Part shown: positions 7,602 through 17,310 of the stretch, in pieces | Numbering within the stretch: position 1 is the first letter of the stretch | Layout of the letters: every line of letters starts with the position of its first letter | NCBI GenBank assembly: GCA_963813975.1 | Contig: CAWFAP010000006.1 | Span: forward strand, 806,001 to 870,000 | Direction of reading: 5' to 3' | DNA: 64,000 bases | Source of the DNA: RYN-230 sp963813975 | GTDB taxonomy: Bacteria > Actinomycetota > Actinomycetes > Streptosporangiales > Streptosporangiaceae | Notes under the pieces: model-generated | Seen by the model: the letters and a program-made list of their open reading frames with translations, nothing else | Database searches by the model: none | Told to the model about the DNA's origin: nothing | Position numbers and translations under genes: made by a program

Positions 7602-8536
7602 ACCGTCACCTGATCTCCGCGGCCGACCTGAGCCGCGACGACGCCCTGCTCATCCTGGACACCGCCGACGAGCTGGCCCGGATGGCCGACCGCCCCATCA
7701 AGAAGCTGCCCACGCTGCGCGGGCGGACCGTGGTCAACCTCTTCTTCGAGGACTCCACCCGGACCAGGATCTCGTTCGAGGCCGCCGCCAAGCGGCTGTC
7801 CGCCGACGTGATCAACTTCTCGGCCAAAGGGTCCAGCGTAGCCAAGGGGGAGAGCCTCAAGGACACGGCGCTGACGCTGGAGGCCATGGGTGCCGACGCG
7901 GTCGTGATCCGGCACAGCGCCTCGGGCGCGCCGCTCCGGCTCGCGGGCTGGGTACGCGGGACCGTGGTCAACGCCGGGGACGGCGCGCACGAGCACCCCA
8001 CCCAGGCCCTGCTGGACGCGTTCACCATCCGGCGCAAGTTCGGCCGCCCCGGCGGCGAGGCCCTCGACGGGCTGCGGGTCACGATCGTGGGTGACGTGCT
8101 GCACAGCCGGGTGGCCCGGTCCAACGTGCTGCTGCTGAACACCCTGGGGGCCGAGGTCACCCTCGTCGCCCCGCCCACGCTGCTCCCGGTGGCGGTCGGC
8201 GCGTGGCCGTGCTCCGTGGGCTATGACTTCGACGCCGTGGTGCCCAAGAGCGACGTGGTGATGATGCTGCGGGTGCAGCAGGAGCGGATGAACGCCGCGT
8301 ACTTCCCGAGCGTGCGGGAGTACAGCCGCCGCTACGGCCTGGACGGCACCCGGATGGCGCAGCTGCCCGAGCACGCCATCGTGATGCACCCGGGCCCGAT
8401 GAACCGCGGCGTCGAGATCGCCGCCGAAGTGGCCGACTCGGCCCGGTCCACAGTCGTGGAACAGGTGGCCAACGGGGTCAGCGTGCGGATGGCCGTGCTG
8501 TACCTGCTGCTCGGCGGGGCGGAGGCCCAGGCATGA
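7598..8536 (+). CDS. pyrB: Aspartate carbamoyltransferase catalytic subunit
   Basis: 312 residues. FFEDSTRTR (about 49-57) is the carbamoyl-phosphate signature, HEHPTQALLDA (about 133) the second substrate motif, and MHPGPMNRG the C-terminal aspartate-site motif. It catalyses the committed step of UMP synthesis. The GTG start overlaps the pyrR stop by 4 bases. No regulatory chain (pyrI) is present, as expected in actinobacteria. Confidence 0.97.
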   Translation: MNRHLISAADLSRDDALLILDTADELARMADRPIKKLPTLRGRTVVNLFFEDSTRTRISFEAAAKRLSADVINFSAKGSSVAKGESLKDTALTLEAMGADAVVIRHSASGAPLRLAGWVRGTVVNAGDGAHEHPTQALLDAFTIRRKFGRPGGEALDGLRVTIVGDVLHSRVARSNVLLLNTLGAEVTLVAPPTLLPVAVGAWPCSVGYDFDAVVPKSDVVMMLRVQQERMNAAYFPSVREYSRRYGLDGTRMAQLPEHAIVMHPGPMNRGVEIAAEVADSARSTVVEQVANGVSVRMAVLYLLLGGAEAQA

Positions 8537-9852
8537 CCGAGGCGAGCGGGAGGCACGGCATGAGCCCGGGGAGCTGGCTGATCAAGGGCGCGCGGCCGCT
8601 GGGCGGCGACCCGGCCGACATCCTGGTCCGCGACGGCGTGATCGACAGCATCGGTGACGGCCCCGCCCCGGCGGGCGCCCAGGTCCTGGACGCGTCGGGT
8701 CTCATCGCCCTGCCGGGCCTGGTGGACCTGCACACCCACCTGCGGGAGCCGGGCCGCGAGGACGCCGAGACGGTGGAGACCGGCACCCGGGCCGCGGCCC
8801 TGGGCGGGTTCACCGCGGTGCACGCGATGGCCAACACCGACCCGGTGGCCGACACGGCAGGCGTGGTGGAGCAGATCTGGCGGCTCGGGCGGCAGGCCGG
8901 GCACTGCGACGTCCACCCGGTCGGGGCGGTCACCGTGGGCCTGGCCGGGACGCGGCTGGCCGAACTGGGCGCGATGGCCGACTCCCCGGCGCGGGTCCGG
9001 GTGTTCTCCGACGACGGGCGGTGTGTGTCCGACGCGGTGCTGATGCGCCGCGCGCTGGAGTACGTGAAGGCCTTTGACGGGGTCATCGCGCAGCACGCGC
9101 AGGAACCCCGGCTCACCGAGGGCGCGCAGCTGAACGAGGGGGAGATGTCCGGGCGGCTCGGGCTGACCGGCTGGCCGGCCGTGGCCGAGGAGGCCGTCAT
9201 CGCCCGGGACTGCCTGCTCACCGCCCACGTCGGCTCGGCGCTGCACGTCTGCCACGTGTCCACGGCCGGGTCAGTGGAGATCATCCGCTGGGCCAAGGGC
9301 AAGGGCTGGCGGGTGACCGCCGAGGTCACCCCGCACCACCTGCTGCTGACCGACTCCCTCGCGGCCGACTACGACCCGGTCTACAAGGTCAACCCGCCGC
9401 TGCGCACCGCGGCGGACGTGGCCGCGCTGCGCGAGGGCCTGGCCGACGGCACCATCGACTGCGTGGCCACCGACCACGCGCCGCATCCGGTGGAGGACAA
9501 GGAGACCGAGTGGGACATGGCCGCGTTCGGCATGACCGGGCTGGAAACCGCGCTGCGCGTGGTCCAGGAGGCCATGGTCGACACGGGCCTGCTCGACTGG
9601 GCCGGGGTGGCCGACCGGATGTCCCGGCGGCCGGCCCGCATCGGCCGGCTGCCCGGCCCGGAACGTGCGCTCGCCGCGGGGCTGCCGGCCAGCCTGGCGC
9701 TCTACGACGCCTCGGGCCGCGACACGGTGGACCCCCGCGCGCACGCCTCCCGGAGCCGGAACAGCCCGTTCGGGGGGATGGAGCTGCCGGGCCGGGTGGT
9801 GGCCACGTTCCTGCGCGGGACACCCACGGTGCTCGACGGGAAGCTGGCCTGA
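8533..9852 (+). CDS. pyrC: Dihydroorotase
   Basis: 439 residues, class I type. The zinc motif DLHTHLREPG (about 62) and the later metal-ligand region CVATDHAPHPVEDK (about 315) are intact, with HVCHVSTAGS between them. It cyclises carbamoyl-aspartate to dihydroorotate. It overlaps pyrB by 4 bases and the carA start by 1. As recalled, Streptomyces has a small extra gene between pyrC and carA; none is here. Confidence 0.96.
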   Translation: MTEASGRHGMSPGSWLIKGARPLGGDPADILVRDGVIDSIGDGPAPAGAQVLDASGLIALPGLVDLHTHLREPGREDAETVETGTRAAALGGFTAVHAMANTDPVADTAGVVEQIWRLGRQAGHCDVHPVGAVTVGLAGTRLAELGAMADSPARVRVFSDDGRCVSDAVLMRRALEYVKAFDGVIAQHAQEPRLTEGAQLNEGEMSGRLGLTGWPAVAEEAVIARDCLLTAHVGSALHVCHVSTAGSVEIIRWAKGKGWRVTAEVTPHHLLLTDSLAADYDPVYKVNPPLRTAADVAALREGLADGTIDCVATDHAPHPVEDKETEWDMAAFGMTGLETALRVVQEAMVDTGLLDWAGVADRMSRRPARIGRLPGPERALAAGLPASLALYDASGRDTVDPRAHASRSRNSPFGGMELPGRVVATFLRGTPTVLDGKLA

Positions 9853-11036
9853 TGGCCCGGTCCCTGATAGCGGGGCCCAGCGGGCCGGACACCCCGGCGA
9901 TCCTGGTCCTGGAGGACGGCACCACGTTCCGCGGGATCGCGTTCGGCGCGGACGGCGAGACGTTCGGCGAGATGGTCTTCAACACCGGCATGACCGGCTA
10001 CCAGGAGACGCTGACCGACCCGTCCTACGCCCGCCAGATCGTGGCGATGACGGCGCCGCACATCGGCAACACCGGGATCAATGACGAAGACCCCGAATCA
10101 CGGCGGATCTGGGTCAGCGGGTACGTGGTCCGCGAGCCGGCCCGGATGGCCTCGAACTGGCGGTCGCAGCGGAGCCTGGCCGACGAGCTGCGCGCCCAGG
10201 GCATCACCGGCATCGCGATTACCGGTACCCGGGCCCTCACCAGGCACCTGCGCGAACGCGGCGCGATGCGGGCCGGCATCGCCACCGGCACCGCGGACGC
10301 GGGCGCACTGCGCGAGCGGGTCCTGGCCAGCCCCCAGATGACCGGTGCGGACCTGGCCCGGGAGGTGTCCACGGACGCCGCCTACACCGTGTCCCCGCCG
10401 GATGGCGTGCCGGTCCGCTACCAGGTCGCCGCCGTGGACCTGGGCATCAAGACGGCCACCCCGCGGAGCATGGCCCGGCGCGGCTGCCAGGTCACCGTGC
10501 TGCCGGCGGCCAGTACCACCGAGGACATCCTGGCCTGCGGGCCTGACGGCGTCTTTTTCTCAAACGGTCCGGGCGACCCGGCGGCGGCTGGCTACGCGGT
10601 GGACGCGGTCCGTGGCGTGCTGGCCCGGGGTGTCCCGGTGTTCGGCATCTGCCTGGGCAGCCAGGTGCTGGGCCGGGCGCTCGGCCTGGGCACCTACAAG
10701 CTCCGCTTCGGGCACCGCGGGGTGAACCAGCCGGTCAAGGACCTGGCTTCCGGGCAGGTGCACATCACCAGCCACAATCACGGCTTCGCGGTCGGCATGC
10801 CAGACGGCGCTGACGAGCCGGGGGCCACATTCGGCACCGGCTACGGCCCGGCCCAGATCACCCACGTCAACCTCAACGACGGCGTGGTCGAGGGCCTGCG
10901 GCTGCTGGACCGGCCGGCGTTCAGCGTCCAGTACCACCCCGAGGCGGCACCGGGCCCGCACGACGCGGCCGGGCTGTTCGACGAGTTCTGCGCGCTGATG
11001 GACGGCGCCCGGGGAGGTGCGCATGCCCAGGCGTGA
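9852..11036 (+). CDS. carA: Carbamoyl-phosphate synthase small (glutaminase) subunit
   Basis: 394 residues from ATG 9852, which overlaps the pyrC stop (TGATG). The N-terminal CarA domain contains GMTGYQETLTDPSYA. The C-terminal class I glutaminase has the nucleophile in FGICLGSQ and the His/Glu pair in VQYHPEAAPGPHDA. The GICLGSQ motif has Ser where enteric CarA has His; that His is not the catalytic one, and actinobacterial CarA varies here. It supplies ammonia to CarB. Confidence 0.96.
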   Translation: MARSLIAGPSGPDTPAILVLEDGTTFRGIAFGADGETFGEMVFNTGMTGYQETLTDPSYARQIVAMTAPHIGNTGINDEDPESRRIWVSGYVVREPARMASNWRSQRSLADELRAQGITGIAITGTRALTRHLRERGAMRAGIATGTADAGALRERVLASPQMTGADLAREVSTDAAYTVSPPDGVPVRYQVAAVDLGIKTATPRSMARRGCQVTVLPAASTTEDILACGPDGVFFSNGPGDPAAAGYAVDAVRGVLARGVPVFGICLGSQVLGRALGLGTYKLRFGHRGVNQPVKDLASGQVHITSHNHGFAVGMPDGADEPGATFGTGYGPAQITHVNLNDGVVEGLRLLDRPAFSVQYHPEAAPGPHDAAGLFDEFCALMDGARGGAHAQA

Positions 11037-14000
11037 GGACCTGCGGTCGGTGCTCGTCATCGGCTCCGGGCCGATCGTGATCGGGCAGGCGTGCGAGTTC
11101 GACTACTCGGGCACCCAGGCCTGCCGGGTGCTCAGCCAGGAGGGCATCCGGGTCAGCCTGGTCAACTCCAACCCGGCCACGATCATGACGGATCCGGAGT
11201 TCGCCGACGCCACTTACGTGGAGCCGATCACCCAGGACGTGCTGGAGAAGGTGATCGCGAAGGAGCGGCCCGACGCCGTGCTGCCCACCCTCGGCGGGCA
11301 GACCGCGCTGAACGCGGCCGTGGAGCTGCACGAGGCGGGCATCCTGGCCAAGTACGGCGTCGAGCTCATCGGCGCCGGCATCGAGACCATCAGGTCGGGC
11401 GAGGACCGCAAGCGCTTCAAGGACATCGTCACCAGGCTCGGCGGCGAGGTGCCGCGCAGTCACATCGGCCACACCATGGACGAGTGCCTGGCGGCCGCCG
11501 CCGACCTCGGCTACCCGCTGGTCATCCGGCCGTCGTTCACCCTCGGCGGATCCGGCTCCGGTATCGCGCGCTCCGAGCCGGAGCTGCGCCGGCTCGCCGG
11601 AGCCGGGCTGGACGCCAGCCCGGTGACCGAGGTGCTGCTGGAGGAGTCCATCCTCGGCTGGAAGGAGTTCGAGCTCGAGCTGATGCGGGACCGCCACGAC
11701 AACGTGGTGGTGGTCTGCTCGATCGAGAACGTGGACCCGATGGGCGTGCACACCGGGGACTCGGTGACGGTCGCCCCGGCGATGACGCTGACCGACCGCG
11801 AGTACCAGCACATGCGCGACGTGGCCATGGCGGTGGTCCGCGCGGTGGGGGTGGACACCGGGGGCTGCAACATCCAGTTCGCGGTGCACCCGGGGACCGG
11901 CCGGATGGTCGTGATCGAGATGAACCCGCGGGTGTCCCGGTCCTCGGCGCTGGCCTCCAAGGCGACCGGTTTCCCGATCGCCAAGATCGCCGCCCGGCTG
12001 GCCATCGGCTACACGCTGGACGAGATCCGCAACGACATCACCGGCGAGACGCCGGCCAGCTTCGAGCCCGCGCTGGACTACGTGGTGGTCAAGGTGCCTC
12101 GGTTCGCGTTCGAGAAGTTCCCCGGCGCGGACCCGGAACTGACCACGCACATGAAGTCGGTCGGCGAGGCGATGGCGATCGGGCGGAGCTTCCCGGAAGC
12201 GCTGCAGAAGGCGCTCCGCTCCCTGGAGAACCGGGCCGCCCCGTTCAGCTGGGCGCAGCCGCCCGGTGACCCCGGCGAGCTGCTGGCGCGCTGCGCCGTC
12301 CCGCACGATGGCCGGATGTCCACGGTCCACCAGGCACTGCGGGCCGGGGCCACCGTGGACGACGTGGCCCGGGTGACCGGCATCGACCCCTGGTTCGTGG
12401 ACCAGATCCAGGGGATCCAGGAGATCGCCGAACGGCTGGCCGGGGCGGCCGGGGTGCCCGCGCCCGCACGGCCGGGTCCGGAGCTGGACACCGGCGCGCT
12501 GTGGACGGCGAAGCGGGCCGGGTTCTCGGACGCGCAGATCGGGGAGCTCAAGGGCCTGCCCGAAGACCAGGTGCGGCTGCTGCGGCACGCGTTCGGGATC
12601 CGTCCCGTATACCACACCGTCGATACCTGCGCCGCGGAGTTCGCCGCCCGCACGCCCTACCTGTACTCCACCTACGACGAGGAGACCGAGGTCCCCCCGG
12701 GCGGGCTCCCCAAGGTGATCATCCTGGGCAGCGGGCCGAACCGGATCGGCCAGGGCATCGAGTTCGACTACGCCTGCGTGCACGCGTCGTTCGCGCTGAC
12801 CGCCGCGGGCTACGAGACCGTGATGGTCAACTGCAACCCGGAAACCGTGTCCACCGACTACGACACGTCCGGGCGGCTGTACTTCGAGCCGCTCACGCTG
12901 GAGGACGTGCTCGAGGTGGTGCACGCGGAGCAGCGGAGCGGGCCGGTGGCCGGGGTGATCGTGCAGCTCGGCGGCCAGACCCCGCTCGGCCTGTCCCGCG
13001 CCCTGGCCGCCGAGGGGGTGCCGGTGGTCGGCACCAGCCCGGACGCGATCCACCTGGCCGAGGACCGCGGCGAGTTCGGCGCGGTGCTGGAGGCCGCCGG
13101 GCTGCCCGCGCCCCGGTTCGGCACCGCGGTGTCCTACGACGAGGCCAAGCTGGTCGCGGACGAGATCGGCTACCCGGTCCTGGTCCGGCCCTCCTACGTG
13201 CTCGGCGGGCGGGGCATGGAGATCGTCTATGACGACGCCACGCTGGAGGACTATGTCGGCCGGGCCGCGGCGGCCAGCCCCGGGCACCCGGTCCTCATCG
13301 ACCGCTTCCTCGACGACGCGATCGAGATCGACGTGGACGCCCTGTACGACGGGGAGGAACTGTTCCTCGGCGGGGTGATGGAGCACATCGAGGAGGCCGG
13401 CATCCATTCCGGGGACTCGGCCTGCGCGCTGCCGCCGATCACCCTGGGCCGGGCGGACATCGCCCGCATCCGCGAGTTGACCGAGGCCATCGCCCGGGGT
13501 GTGGGGGTGCGCGGGCTGCTCAACGTGCAGTACGCGATGGCGGCCGGGGTGCTGCACGTGCTGGAGGCCAACCCGCGGGCGTCACGGACCGTGCCCTTCG
13601 TGTCCAAGGCCACCGCGACGCCGCTGGCCAAGGCGGCGGCCCGGATCATGATGGGCGCGACCGTCGCGGGCCTGCGGGCCGAGGGCATCCTGCCCGCCGC
13701 GGGGGACGGCGGGGCGCTGCCCCTGGACGCGCCGATCGCGGTCAAGGAGGCGGTCCTCCCGTTCGGCCGGTTCCGGGATGTCCGCGGGCAGGGCGTGGAC
13801 ACCGTCCTCGGCCCTGAGATGCGCTCTACCGGCGAGGTGATGGGGATCGACGAGGTGTTCGGCACCGCGTACGCGAAGTCCCAGGCGGCCGTTTACGGGC
13901 CGCTGCCGGTCAAGGGACGGGTGTTCGTGTCGGTCGCCAACCGGGACAAGCGGTCCATGGTGTTCCCGGTCAAGCGCCTCGCCGACCTGGGCTTCGAAAT

Positions 14001-14379
14001 CTGGGCCACCGAGGGAACCTACGAGGTGCTGCGGCGCAACGGCGTTCGTGCCACCATCGTCCGGAAGCACAGCGACGGCCCCGGCCCGGACGGCGAGCCC
14101 GATATCGTGGCCAGGATCCTCGCCGGCCAGGTGGATCTCATCGTGAACACGCCGTTCGGCAGCCCGGGGCAGTCGGGTCCCCGGCTGGACGGGTACGAGA
14201 TCCGGACCGCCGCGGTGCGGCGCGGGGTGCCCTGTGTCACCACCGTCCAGGGGCTCGGCGCCGCGGTGCAGGGGATCGAGGCCATCCAGCGCGGCGAGGT
14301 GGGGGTGCGGTCATTGCAGGAGTACGCCCTGCTGGTCCGGGGAGGCAGCCCCCCGGCCACCCCGGGAGCGGTGCCATGA
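11023..14379 (+). CDS. carB: Carbamoyl-phosphate synthase large subunit
   Basis: 1118 residues. Two homologous ATP-grasp halves are visible: VIGSGPIVIGQACEFDYSG at the N-terminus and its repeat ILGSGPNRIGQGIEFDYAC near residue 567. An MGS-like allosteric domain forms the C-terminus (FVSVANRDKRSMVFPVKRLA onward). ATG 11023 is chosen because GGGGAGG (11011-11017) sits 6 bases before it; GTG 11017 would overlap that Shine-Dalgarno. It overlaps carA by 14 bases. The long open frame antisense to it is a codon-bias shadow. Confidence 0.97.
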   Translation: MPRREDLRSVLVIGSGPIVIGQACEFDYSGTQACRVLSQEGIRVSLVNSNPATIMTDPEFADATYVEPITQDVLEKVIAKERPDAVLPTLGGQTALNAAVELHEAGILAKYGVELIGAGIETIRSGEDRKRFKDIVTRLGGEVPRSHIGHTMDECLAAAADLGYPLVIRPSFTLGGSGSGIARSEPELRRLAGAGLDASPVTEVLLEESILGWKEFELELMRDRHDNVVVVCSIENVDPMGVHTGDSVTVAPAMTLTDREYQHMRDVAMAVVRAVGVDTGGCNIQFAVHPGTGRMVVIEMNPRVSRSSALASKATGFPIAKIAARLAIGYTLDEIRNDITGETPASFEPALDYVVVKVPRFAFEKFPGADPELTTHMKSVGEAMAIGRSFPEALQKALRSLENRAAPFSWAQPPGDPGELLARCAVPHDGRMSTVHQALRAGATVDDVARVTGIDPWFVDQIQGIQEIAERLAGAAGVPAPARPGPELDTGALWTAKRAGFSDAQIGELKGLPEDQVRLLRHAFGIRPVYHTVDTCAAEFAARTPYLYSTYDEETEVPPGGLPKVIILGSGPNRIGQGIEFDYACVHASFALTAAGYETVMVNCNPETVSTDYDTSGRLYFEPLTLEDVLEVVHAEQRSGPVAGVIVQLGGQTPLGLSRALAAEGVPVVGTSPDAIHLAEDRGEFGAVLEAAGLPAPRFGTAVSYDEAKLVADEIGYPVLVRPSYVLGGRGMEIVYDDATLEDYVGRAAAASPGHPVLIDRFLDDAIEIDVDALYDGEELFLGGVMEHIEEAGIHSGDSACALPPITLGRADIARIRELTEAIARGVGVRGLLNVQYAMAAGVLHVLEANPRASRTVPFVSKATATPLAKAAARIMMGATVAGLRAEGILPAAGDGGALPLDAPIAVKEAVLPFGRFRDVRGQGVDTVLGPEMRSTGEVMGIDEVFGTAYAKSQAAVYGPLPVKGRVFVSVANRDKRSMVFPVKRLADLGFEIWATEGTYEVLRRNGVRATIVRKHSDGPGPDGEPDIVARILAGQVDLIVNTPFGSPGQSGPRLDGYEIRTAAVRRGVPCVTTVQGLGAAVQGIEAIQRGEVGVRSLQEYALLVRGGSPPATPGAVP

Positions 14380-15452
14380 CCGCCGCCGAGAACGAGCAGG
14401 ACGCCGTCCAGGTCCAGGTCCGCGGCACCGTGCTGACCGTGCGGAAGGTGGACGCCTACTACGCGATGACCGTGGTCGCCCCGGGCATCGCGGCCCGCTT
14501 CCGGCCCGGCCAGTTCGTCGGGGTCGCGGTCGGCGGCCCGGACACGTCCATGCTGCTCCGCCGGGCGTTCTCCATCCATGACGTGCGGCCCGATCACGGC
14601 GGGACGGTGGAGTTCGTGTTCGCCGCGAAGGGGCCCGGCACCCGGTGGCTGGCCGAGCGGCGCACCCGGGACGTTATCGACGTGACCGGCCCGCTCGGCC
14701 GGCCCTTCCCGGTGCCCCGGGATCCGGTGAGCTGCCTGCTGGTCGGCGGCGGCTACGGCAGCGCGCCGCTGTTCCCGCTGGCCGACCGGCTGCGTAGCCG
14801 GGACTGCCAGGTGGACTTCCTGCTCGGCGCGGCCAGCGCGGACCGGGTGTTCGGAGCGCTCAGCGCGCGCCGCAACGGCCGGACCGCGGCGGTCACCACC
14901 GAGGACGGATCGATGGGCGTCCGCGGGCTCGTCACCGACCGGCTCACGCAGATCATCCACGATGCCCGGACCGACGTGATCTACGCATGCGGCCCGATGG
15001 GGATGCTGCGCCAGGTGACGGCGCTGGCCGGCCGCTACGACATCCCCGTGCTGGCCCTGGTCGAGGAGTCGATGGCCTGCGGCATCGGGGTCTGCATGAC
15101 CTGTGTCCTGCCGGTCGTCGGGGACGACGGCGTGACCCGGATGGTCCGGTCCTGCGTGGCGGGACCGGTGTTCCGCGGCGACACGGTCCGCTGGGACGAG
15201 ATTGGCACGATCCCGTTCGACGCGCTCGGTGCCCCGGGATGGAACCCGCGGCAGCACGCGGGGAGCGGCGCCGCCGCCGGGCCCAGCCCCGGCCGGCCGG
15301 CCGCGGCCTCGCCGGCCGCCGGATCGTCACGGGCCGCATCGGCGCCAGCCGGGGCCAACGGGGCCAACGGGGCCGCCAGCACGCCGCGGGCGGCCGGGGC
15401 GGCCGGCGGTACCCGCCCGGGCCCGGCGCGGAGGGAGCAGCATGGCGGCTGA
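14376..15452 (+). CDS. pyrK: Dihydroorotate dehydrogenase electron-transfer subunit (PyrK)
   Basis: 358 residues. An N-terminal FAD-binding barrel (RPGQFVGVAVGGPDTSMLLRR), an NAD-binding segment (CLLVGGGYGSAPLFPLA) and a four-Cys 2Fe-2S motif (MACGIGVCMTC ... SC, about 226-252) define the PyrK family. It lets class 1B PyrD use NAD+. The last ~85 residues are an Ala/Pro/Gly-rich tail beyond the usual ~270-residue length, perhaps disordered or simply read-on before the next start. It overlaps carB by 4 bases and pyrD by 11. Confidence 0.93.
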   Translation: MTAAENEQDAVQVQVRGTVLTVRKVDAYYAMTVVAPGIAARFRPGQFVGVAVGGPDTSMLLRRAFSIHDVRPDHGGTVEFVFAAKGPGTRWLAERRTRDVIDVTGPLGRPFPVPRDPVSCLLVGGGYGSAPLFPLADRLRSRDCQVDFLLGAASADRVFGALSARRNGRTAAVTTEDGSMGVRGLVTDRLTQIIHDARTDVIYACGPMGMLRQVTALAGRYDIPVLALVEESMACGIGVCMTCVLPVVGDDGVTRMVRSCVAGPVFRGDTVRWDEIGTIPFDALGAPGWNPRQHAGSGAAAGPSPGRPAAASPAAGSSRAASAPAGANGANGAASTPRAAGAAGGTRPGPARREQHGG

Positions 15453-16407
15453 CTTGCGGACCCGGCTCGGCCACGTCGAGCTGCCGAACCCGATCCTGAC
15501 CGCGTCGGGATGCGCCGGGGCAGGCCGGGAACTGGCCCAGTTCTTCGACGTGGCCAAGATCGGGGCGGTCGTGACCAAGTCCGTGATGGTCGCCCCCCGG
15601 GCAGGCCGGCCGACCCCCAGGATGGCGGAGACGCCGAGCGGGATGCTGAACTCGATCGGCCTCCAGGGACCCGGGATCGACGCGTTCCTCCAGCGTGACC
15701 TGCCCTGGCTGCTCTCGCGGGGAGCGCGGGCCGTGGTGTCCATCGCCGGCGGCAGCGTCGACGACTACGCCGAACTCGCGGCACGGCTGTCCGGTGCGGC
15801 AGGAGTTACTGCCATAGAGGTGAATATTTCCTGTCCGAATGTCGAGGACCGGGGGCAGGTCTTCGCCTGCGACCCGGGGGCCTCCGCGGGAGTCATCGAG
15901 GCGGTCCGGGCGCGGGTCCGGTACGACGTCCCGGTGTTCGCGAAGCTGTCCCCGGACGTCACGGACATCGTCACGATCGCCCGGGCGTGCGTGGACGCCG
16001 GCGCGGACGGGCTCTCGATGATCAACACCCTGCTCGGGATGGTCATCGACACCGACACCATGCGGCCCGTGCTGGCCGGCGTGACCGGGGGCCTGTCCGG
16101 CCCCGCCATCCGGCCCGTGGCGGTGCGCTGCATCTGGCAGGTCCGCAAGGCCCTGCCCGACATCCCGATCATCGGCATGGGCGGTGTCCGGACCGGGCGC
16201 GACGCGCTGGAACTGATCCTGGCCGGGGCGTCCATGGTGAGTGTGGGCACCACGATCTTCCACGACCCATCGGCCTGTGTCCGCATTCTGCGCGAACTCG
16301 ACGAAGAACTCGGGCGGCGCGGCATCGAGCGGCTCAGCGACGTGATCGGGCTCGCGCACGAGCCGCGGGGCGCGCCGGCCCGCCGGCTGTCCGGGACCGT
16401 TCTGTGA
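15442..16407 (+). CDS. pyrD: Dihydroorotate dehydrogenase, class 1B catalytic subunit
   Basis: 321 residues from ATG 15442, preceded by GGAGGGAG. The FMN barrel carries TASGCAG near the N-terminus, VNISCPNVED with the class 1 catalytic cysteine (about residue 130), and IGMGGVRTGRDALELILAGA at the phosphate end. Class 1B enzymes pair with PyrK, encoded just upstream, and oxidise dihydroorotate with NAD+. Mycobacteria and streptomycetes usually carry the membrane-linked class 2 enzyme instead. Confidence 0.95.
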   Translation: MAADLRTRLGHVELPNPILTASGCAGAGRELAQFFDVAKIGAVVTKSVMVAPRAGRPTPRMAETPSGMLNSIGLQGPGIDAFLQRDLPWLLSRGARAVVSIAGGSVDDYAELAARLSGAAGVTAIEVNISCPNVEDRGQVFACDPGASAGVIEAVRARVRYDVPVFAKLSPDVTDIVTIARACVDAGADGLSMINTLLGMVIDTDTMRPVLAGVTGGLSGPAIRPVAVRCIWQVRKALPDIPIIGMGGVRTGRDALELILAGASMVSVGTTIFHDPSACVRILRELDEELGRRGIERLSDVIGLAHEPRGAPARRLSGTVL

Positions 16408-16455
16408 CCAGGCGCCGCCCTGCGCACCCATCATGATCCGACCCGAGGAGGAGAG

Positions 16456-17160
16456 TTGAGCCAGCCAGCGCCGATAGCCGTGGCGCTCGACGCGCCCGAC
16501 CTGGAGACCGCGGCCCGCTGGGCCGGGCTGGTAACGCCGCACGTCAGCACGGTGAAAATCGGGCTCGAGCTCTACCTGCGCTACGGCCCGGGCGTGGTCG
16601 CCTCGATCCGGGGCGCGAGCGGCGTGCGGGTCTTCCTCGACCTGAAGCTGCACGACATCCCGGCGACCGTGGCGGGCGCGGCCCGGGCCGTGGCCCGGCT
16701 GCGGCCGGACATCGTCACCGTGCACGCCTCAGCGGGCCCTGAGGTCATCAGGGCGGCCGTGCGGGCCGCTCCCGACACCGTGATCGCCGCGGTGACCGTG
16801 CTCACCTCACTGGGCTCCGCGGACCTCGAAGCGATCGGCCTGCGCGGGCCGGTGCCGGACGCGGTCCGGCGCCTCGCCGTCCTCGCCGTCGGGGCCGGCG
16901 CGCGGGCGCTGGTCTGCTCCCCGCGCGAGGTGGCCGCGGTCCGTGCCGAAGTCGGCCCGGACATCAGGCTGATCACGCCGGGCGTGCGGCCGCCGGGGTC
17001 GGACCCGAACGACCAGGCCCGCGTGGCCACGCCCGAGGAGGCGCTGCGGGAGGGGGCGGATCTTCTCGTCATCGGGCGCCCCATCACCGGCGCGCCGGAC
17101 CCCGGCGCGGCCGCGGCGGCCATCGCGGCCCCCCTGCGCCGGCTCGCCCCGGCGGACTGA
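16456..17160 (+). CDS. pyrF: Orotidine-5'-phosphate decarboxylase
   Basis: 234 residues from TTG 16456, with GAGGAGGAG just upstream. FLDLKLHDIPATV (about 57-69) carries the catalytic Asp-Lys-Asp tetrad region, TPGVRPPGSDPNDQ and IGRPITGAPDP the phosphate loop. This is the short type I enzyme rather than the ~275-residue form common in mycobacteria. It makes UMP and ends the pyr operon; a GC-rich hairpin follows its stop. Confidence 0.95.
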   Translation: MSQPAPIAVALDAPDLETAARWAGLVTPHVSTVKIGLELYLRYGPGVVASIRGASGVRVFLDLKLHDIPATVAGAARAVARLRPDIVTVHASAGPEVIRAAVRAAPDTVIAAVTVLTSLGSADLEAIGLRGPVPDAVRRLAVLAVGAGARALVCSPREVAAVRAEVGPDIRLITPGVRPPGSDPNDQARVATPEEALREGADLLVIGRPITGAPDPGAAAAAIAAPLRRLAPAD

Positions 17161-17163
17161 GGG

Positions 17164-17186
17164 CGCGCCGGGCGGCCCGCGGCGCG
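17164..17186 (+). terminator. Possible terminator hairpin after pyrF
   Basis: CGCGCC-GGG pairs with CCC-(GC bulge)-GGCGCG around a 3-base loop, starting 4 bases after the pyrF stop. There is no T-run, as is common in high-GC actinobacteria, so its termination strength is uncertain. Confidence 0.35.
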
Positions 17187-17310
17187 GCTCCGGGCTGGCC
17201 TGGATGATCATGGAAAGTGCATGCTGAACATGCGGTCCGGGCCCTGATGGCGGCGGCCGGGATGTTTCGAGCACTCTGCCGCGGGCGAGATGATGGTGCC
17301 ATGGGGATAG

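Noticed and set aside
10921..13557. An 878-codon open frame antisense to carB
   Set aside because: High-GC codon bias keeps the antisense frame open. The predicted protein is Arg/His/Gly-rich without any family motif, while carB on the plus strand is unmistakable.
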